From the NCBI RefSeq assembly GCF_030685535.1, contig NZ_CP131599.1, positions 496,001-560,000 of the forward strand: a DNA stretch of 64,000 nucleotides, written 5' to 3'. The stretch is from Photobacterium leiognathi. GTDB lineage: Bacteria > Pseudomonadota > Gammaproteobacteria > Enterobacterales > Vibrionaceae. The notes under the pieces were generated by a model that made no database searches, was not told the origin of the DNA, and saw only the letters and a list, made by a program, of their open reading frames with translations. Shown in pieces: positions 61,601-64,000 of this stretch. A program made the position numbers and the translations under genes. The number at the start of each line of letters is the position of its first letter. Position 1 is the first letter of the stretch.

Positions 61601-64000
61601 TGATGTGAGTAACACAGGCCAATTAGAAATTCATATTAAAGATGGCTTAAACCCAACTGGTGAAGGTGTTGTCGCAAACATCACCATTACAGAAGGCGAT
61701 CTTGAAGATCCAAAAGCAGGTAAGGGTTACCCGGTTTCTGCGGATATGCACTTTACTGTTAATGCAACTGATGATGCATTAGTGGCGAACAGTTTGAAGA
61801 TTGCAGATAGCGCACAAGCTGATTTAGTGAAAGAGCTCAATGGCTTAACGTCAAATGGTGAAGCACTGAACTTCACGGTACATACTGATGCTAATGGTGT
61901 GATCACGATTACTGGTGTGACAGCGAGTGGACAGGAAGCGGTGAGCATTACCATGACGCCATCGTCATTGGCGAATGGTGATGTCACGGTTGATTTGGCT
62001 ATTAAGCAGTCTCTACCACTTGATCACCTTAATGCTGATGGAAAGTACATTGATGTTACAGACGGTAAGATCACGATTAATGTACCTGTTCAAATGCAAG
62101 ATGCTGATGGTGACTCATTACAGAAACCTGTTGATGTGAATATCACTATCGAAGATGGTCAAAATCCTTCATTCGGGCATGATTCAACAGCGACCGTTGA
62201 AGAAGGTGCATCTGGTCATGGCACTGCATCTGGCACTATTGATATTGATACTGGTAGTGACCAAGTTGCGAAAGTGTACTTTACGGATCAGCAATCATCG
62301 TTAGACGGTTTAACCAGTAACGGCCATGCGACAACGTATTCATTGAGTCCAGATGGTTCAACTATCACAGTTGTATTAAAAGACAATCCATCTCAAGTTG
62401 TCATGGAAATCAAGATTGATGTGAATGGTCATTATGTTGTTGAGCAGCAGCAACCGATTGATCAGGTTGACGATACAGCTAAAGATAATGAAGTTATTAA
62501 GCTAGATGTGATTGCTCAAGACTATGACGGTGATAAGAGTAATCCAGGTCAGATCACGATCATTATTCATGATGGTGAGGATGCAAAAGGTGGTGAAACA
62601 GGCTCTATCGTTATCACTGAAGGCGACTTACAGCCAACCGCAGGAGAGCAAGGCTATCCAGTTACTGGTGATGTAACCATTGCCGTTAAAGCTGGAGTGG
62701 ATCGTTTAGATCCAAATACGGTAACGATTGATGATACGCATCTTACTGCGTTAATTAACGAGCTACAGTCAGAGCTCACCGCATCGGGTGCAAAAATTCA
62801 CTTTGAATATCAAGATGACCAATTAGTTGGTATTTCGGAATATGGTGAAAAAGTACTAACAGTAACCGTTTCTGCTGATCAGGCGGCTAACGGTCATGAC
62901 GTTGATGTAAAAGTATCTATTACTCAGCATGCACCTTTAGATCATAGTGGTACTAACAACGACGGTTTTGTTTCCGTTAATGGCGACAAGATAGTAATTG
63001 ATGTGCCAGTACAAGTTAAAGATACCGATGGCGATAATCTTGCTAATGATGTAAATGCGCAAATCACCATTAATGATGGTGCTGCACCTGTCATTATTTC
63101 TGCACCAGCACTGAGTGTTGATGAAGATGCATTAGCTGATGGTTCGCATACATCACCAGCTGGTATTACGGCTAATGGTACTATCAATGTCGATCAAGGT
63201 AGTGACTATATTGCTGACTTTAAAGTTGACGTTAAAGCTTTCAATGAGCAAAACAGTATCAAATCTGAAGGGCATGATGTTGTTCTAAAAGAGGTTGGTC
63301 CTGGCACATACCAAGGTATGGCAAACGGTCAAGTCGTATTTACTTATACCTTACTACCAAATGGTCGTTATATTTTCGATCTGAAAGGAACCATCGATCA
63401 TCCAACCCAAGGTGAAGATGAGTTTAAGATTGAATTCCCTGTTTACGCCGTTGATAGAGACGGTGATACCAGCGGTACAGTTAATATTGATGTATCAATT
63501 AAAGATGATATTCCATCTGTACATGACGTAACGCTAAATACGGTTGAGCACAGCACGACGACACTTGAAAATGTGATTGTGAATACAGGTGCGGATGGTG
63601 CACACGTCACAGCATTGATTGTTGATGGGCAACATATTGATCTATCAACATTACCTGAGTCTGGCGGTTATCGTATTTATGAAGTAACAGAGAATGGTCA
63701 AAAGTTAGGTGATCTGATGATCAAGCCTAATGGTGAGACTTACTTTGCTGCGAACGATAACTTGGATCATAACCAAGAAGAAATCATTAAGAAGATTGGA
63801 TTTGAGGTTACTGACGGCGACGGTGATAAGGCACAAGGTACGATCACACTGGAAGTGTCGGATAAAGATGCAACTTTAAGCTTGCAAAATAGCACAGGTC
63901 AGGAAGAAGACGGTCGTCACTCTACCGATCCTAACGATAACGTTGATGTAAATCGTGATGGTATTGCCATCAACATGAGTATTAACGTTGGTGATAACGA
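55605..64000 (+). CDS. Giant LapA-type repeat adhesin with LapG-cleavable retention module (3' end outside window)
   Basis: The frame is open for 8396 bases (at least 2798 codons) and runs off the window. No signal peptide, as expected for type I secretion. Residues 1-120 form a retention module (DGEGFILAPGKAVIPVV, VANGDARFIFVKDG, then NQPCPTCTMVTPDG with a Cys-x-x-Cys), then GQDPTLLFEPTAAGN: Thr-Ala-Ala-Gly at 123-126 is the predicted LapG cut site, between the two Ala. After a Gly/Ser/Asn linker come repeats of about 306 residues, each with ITLTEGDRDVDGSGTSTGG (Asp-rich, probably calcium-binding), an IKIIQELPLDH segment, ITIVDGANPEFG and VTATDKDGDTA. These are bacterial Ig-like, T1SS-143/BapA-type modules. 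The start is ATG 55605 (AGGAAGG 10 nt upstream). The surface ligand is unknown; the binding domains and RTX signal would lie beyond the window. Confidence 0.95.
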   Translation, partial: MNQVETKGKNDINLLDGEGFILAPGKAVIPVVNEFTLQPDEILVANGDARFIFVKDGIEQVINQPCPTCTMVTPDGIQSADLNEKIAFNYEGAGSTSFASNDIDAIQSAILLGQDPTLLFEPTAAGNESAGNVGVNGSSSAASFVSINYDNDSMLAEAGFDTAYDPNQARNELDPLVIVQPDGGESASLVVTEGDLGDKTYPVSSSTSVLVEASTLPLDPQSFVFDPLTVNTLLTELSRDITSGGQAVTFIYDTQANAIIGTLDGKQVMSIALEATSINGRDVTVTVTTTINQPIDHTGNNTDGYVVHNGDQINIDVAIQAQDSSGNSLEKPVNVDIGVIDGANPEFGTDKGTYIDEATETGKTISGDVPLDLGSDAIASIRFNGEQAGLSNITSDGKPTSFSINSEGNELTILNSDNEPVMVVTIAKDGSYTVTLTGVIDQDINDLTTINLDVTATDKDGDTANGQVNIFVKDGADAAGGEVVSMTLTEGDRDVDGSGTSTGGADTTYPVVKTGELTLVAGEDRLDPNTVAIDASQQAALIKELNTELTSGGQALTFTIDANGNLIGTIAGTDTVAVCVELTPKQDGQNVNVEIKIIQELPLDHNASGNSDGFVTVNGNDISIKVPVQAQDVEGDALDNAANIDITIVDGANPEFGTDKGVLINESTDANKIINGQIPLDVGSDDIAHIHFNAEQAGLADITSNGEKTTFTVDGNVLTVLDSNSNPVMVVTIANDGTYTVKVTGPVDQKSEDLANIKLDVTATDKDGDTAQGELNITIKDGTDAAGGENVHITLTEGDRDVDGSGTSTGGDDTTYPVVKTGELTLVAGEDRLDPTTVTIDASKQADLIKELNTELTSGGKALVFTVDANGNLIGTIEGTNTVAVRVELTPKQDGQNVSVEIKIIQELPLDHKDSGNGTYVSVNGDDISIKVPVQAQDTDGDPLENAATVDITIVDGANPEFGKDEGITIDESKDLNKVMNGQIPLDVGSDDIQSIHFNAEQADLANITSNGEKTTFTVEGNVLTLLDSHSNPVMVVTIANDGTYTVKVTGPVDQNSEDLANIKLDVTATDKDGDKAQGELNINILDGKDAAGGENVHITLTEGDRDVDGSGTSTGGDDTTYPVVKTGELTLVAGEDRLDPNSVAIDASKQADLIKELNTELTSGGKALVFTVDANGNLIGTIEGTDTVAVRVELTPKQDGQNVNVEIKIIQELPLDHNASGNSDGFVTVNGNDISIKVPVQAKDTDGDPLDNAATVDITIVDGANPEFGTDKGVVINESTDADKTINGQIPLDVGSDDIAHIHFNAEQSDLANITSNGEKTTFTVDGNVLTVLDSHSNPVMVVTIANDGTYTVKVTGPVDQNSADIANIKLDVTATDKDGDTAQGKLDITIKDGTNAAGGENVHITLTEGDRDVDGSGTSTGGDDTTYPVVKTGELTLVAGEDRLDPTTVTIDASKQADLIKELNAELTSGGKALVFTVDANGNLVGTIEGTNTVAVRVELTPKQDGQNVNVEIKIIQELPLDHNGSVNGTYVSVNGDDISIKVPVQAQDTDGDPLENASTVDITIVDGANPEFGKDEGITIDESKDVNKVMNGHIPLDVGSDDIQSIHFNAEQTDLANITSNGEKTTFTVEGNVLTVLDSQSNPVMVVTIANDGTYTVKVTGPVDQNSEDLANIKLDVTATDKDGDTAKGVLNITIKDGNDAAGGEKVTITLTEGDRDVDGNGTSTDGADTTYPVEKTGELTLVAGEDRLVASSVAIDASKQADLIQELNTELTFGGQALTFSVDTNGNLIGTIAGTDTVAVRVELTSKQDGQNVNVEIKIIQELPLDHKESGNGKGFVTVNGNDISINVPVQAQDTDGDSLKKPAIVDITIVDGANPEFGKDPGTTITETETGATASGKIPLDVGSDDIAHIDFADDQPSLKGIMSNNQATRYVVDGNEIKVVIDGGANDGAPVMTIEINIDGSYTVHQYLPIEQDNSKGDTVDINLAVTATDKDGDVSNTGQLEIHIKDGLNPTGEGVVANITITEGDLEDPKAGKGYPVSADMHFTVNATDDALVANSLKIADSAQADLVKELNGLTSNGEALNFTVHTDANGVITITGVTASGQEAVSITMTPSSLANGDVTVDLAIKQSLPLDHLNADGKYIDVTDGKITINVPVQMQDADGDSLQKPVDVNITIEDGQNPSFGHDSTATVEEGASGHGTASGTIDIDTGSDQVAKVYFTDQQSSLDGLTSNGHATTYSLSPDGSTITVVLKDNPSQVVMEIKIDVNGHYVVEQQQPIDQVDDTAKDNEVIKLDVIAQDYDGDKSNPGQITIIIHDGEDAKGGETGSIVITEGDLQPTAGEQGYPVTGDVTIAVKAGVDRLDPNTVTIDDTHLTALINELQSELTASGAKIHFEYQDDQLVGISEYGEKVLTVTVSADQAANGHDVDVKVSITQHAPLDHSGTNNDGFVSVNGDKIVIDVPVQVKDTDGDNLANDVNAQITINDGAAPVIISAPALSVDEDALADGSHTSPAGITANGTINVDQGSDYIADFKVDVKAFNEQNSIKSEGHDVVLKEVGPGTYQGMANGQVVFTYTLLPNGRYIFDLKGTIDHPTQGEDEFKIEFPVYAVDRDGDTSGTVNIDVSIKDDIPSVHDVTLNTVEHSTTTLENVIVNTGADGAHVTALIVDGQHIDLSTLPESGGYRIYEVTENGQKLGDLMIKPNGETYFAANDNLDHNQEEIIKKIGFEVTDGDGDKAQGTITLEVSDKDATLSLQNSTGQEEDGRHSTDPNDNVDVNRDGIAINMSINVGDN
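55971..55982 (+). other. Predicted LapG cleavage site (TAAG) codons in the adhesin
   Basis: ACG GCT GCT GGT encodes Thr123-Ala124-Ala125-Gly126. LapG of Pseudomonas cuts between the two Ala of the same motif, at residues 108/109 of LapA. The position here, about residue 124 after a retention module, fits. Confidence 0.85.
56181..63540 (+). repeat. Tandem coding repeats of about 306 codons in the adhesin
   Basis: Successive units begin (at the GAAGG(T/C)GA codons of TEGD) at 56181, 57072, 57993, 58911, 59832, 60750, 61692 and 62619, spacings 891, 921, 918, 921, 918, 942 and 927 bases. The four units from 57072 to 60749 are very alike in DNA as well as protein; the outer ones are more diverged, a sign of recent copying in the middle. 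Confidence 0.92.
57072..60749 (+). repeat. Higher-order duplication: two 1839-bp A-B blocks
   Basis: Units alternate. Type A (57072 and 58911) has DHNASGNSDGFVTVNGND and GTDKGV(L/V)INESTDA; type B (57993 and 59832) has NGTYVSVNGDDISIKV and GKDEGITIDESKD(L/V)NKVMNG. The blocks 57072-58910 and 58911-60749 are both exactly 1839 bases, so a whole A-B pair was duplicated. Confidence 0.88.

Noticed and set aside
56561..63187. Many minus-strand ORFs inside the adhesin gene
   Set aside because: They recur with the repeat period and are reverse-strand shadows of the Asp/Thr/Val-rich coding repeats.
56181..63540. CRISPR-like or noncoding satellite array
   Set aside because: The repeat units are about 920 bases and keep one reading frame throughout.

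Overview
The window looks like chromosomal DNA of a marine gammaproteobacterium of the Vibrionaceae, most likely Photobacterium. This is inferred from moderate-to-low GC, the style of the genes (rimB-rimK, deaD with an Arg/Gly-rich tail, pqiABC, the phhAB/hmgA/fahA/maiA group, a LapA-type adhesin locus) and short intergenic regions with Vibrionaceae-like palindromic terminators. I see no rRNA, tRNA, CRISPR array or prophage.

Layout. 1-2 kb: 3' end of hpd, then rimB (interrupted by an in-frame TAA) and rimK. 2-8 kb: a phospholipase-D-type lipoprotein, an unfamiliar membrane protein with a winged-helix-like tail, two small hypotheticals, a membrane diguanylate cyclase and a DUF1415 protein. 8.05-9.56 kb: a complete IS50/Tn5-like insertion sequence with OE-like and IE-like ends, a 9-bp target duplication and a frameshifted transposase, inserted at the apex of the rnb terminator hairpin. 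9.6-14.2 kb: rnb and deaD, divergent, separated by a 742-bp leader/intergenic region. 14.5-23.9 kb: an ABC-class ATPase, small housekeeping proteins, an S9 peptidase, acetyltransferases, an APH-like kinase, a secreted relative of RimB lacking the DTGA motif, DUF2797 and DUF3703 proteins. 23.9-27.4 kb: sitABCD Mn/Fe transporter behind a strong Fur box. 27.6-31.2 kb: SDR, acetyltransferase, a frameshifted SMR efflux gene and an EAL-PAS-GGDEF protein. 31.4-34.8 kb: a polar amino acid ABC transporter. 35.2-36.3 kb: aroG. 36.4-43.0 kb: phenylalanine/tyrosine catabolism, with hmgA-fahA-maiA-acetoacetyl-CoA synthetase facing phhA-phhB across a 267-bp MITE-like element. 43.3-46.9 kb: pqiABC. 47.1-64 kb: a c-di-GMP-controlled adhesin system.

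The adhesin system is the main attraction. One leftward operon encodes an HlyD-type adaptor (LapC), a TolC-type channel (LapE), an OmpA-like lipoprotein, the periplasmic protease LapG, its degenerate GGDEF/EAL receptor LapD and the ABC exporter LapB. A giant adhesin gene reads rightward off the end of the window (at least 2798 codons). Its N-terminal retention module carries a TAAG motif at residues 123-126, the expected LapG cut site. It then runs through repeats of about 306 residues with an A-B-A'-B' higher-order pattern. The start codon is preceded by a 15-codon leader ORF with its own strong ribosome binding site ending 4 nt upstream, and by an inverted repeat that may be an operator. By analogy with Pseudomonas Lap, high c-di-GMP makes LapD sequester LapG and keeps the adhesin on the surface; low c-di-GMP releases it. 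Two further c-di-GMP enzymes lie in the window.

Aromatic amino acid genes form a second theme: phenylalanine to tyrosine (phhA, phhB), homogentisate formation (hpd, at the left edge, about 40 kb from the rest), ring cleavage and isomerisation (hmgA, maiA), hydrolysis to fumarate and acetoacetate (fahA), and acetoacetate activation. aroG, the entry enzyme of aromatic biosynthesis, is next to the catabolic operon.

Three genes carry single-base disruptions (rimB stop, transposase frameshift, SMR frameshift). They may be real decay or sequence errors; the reads would decide.
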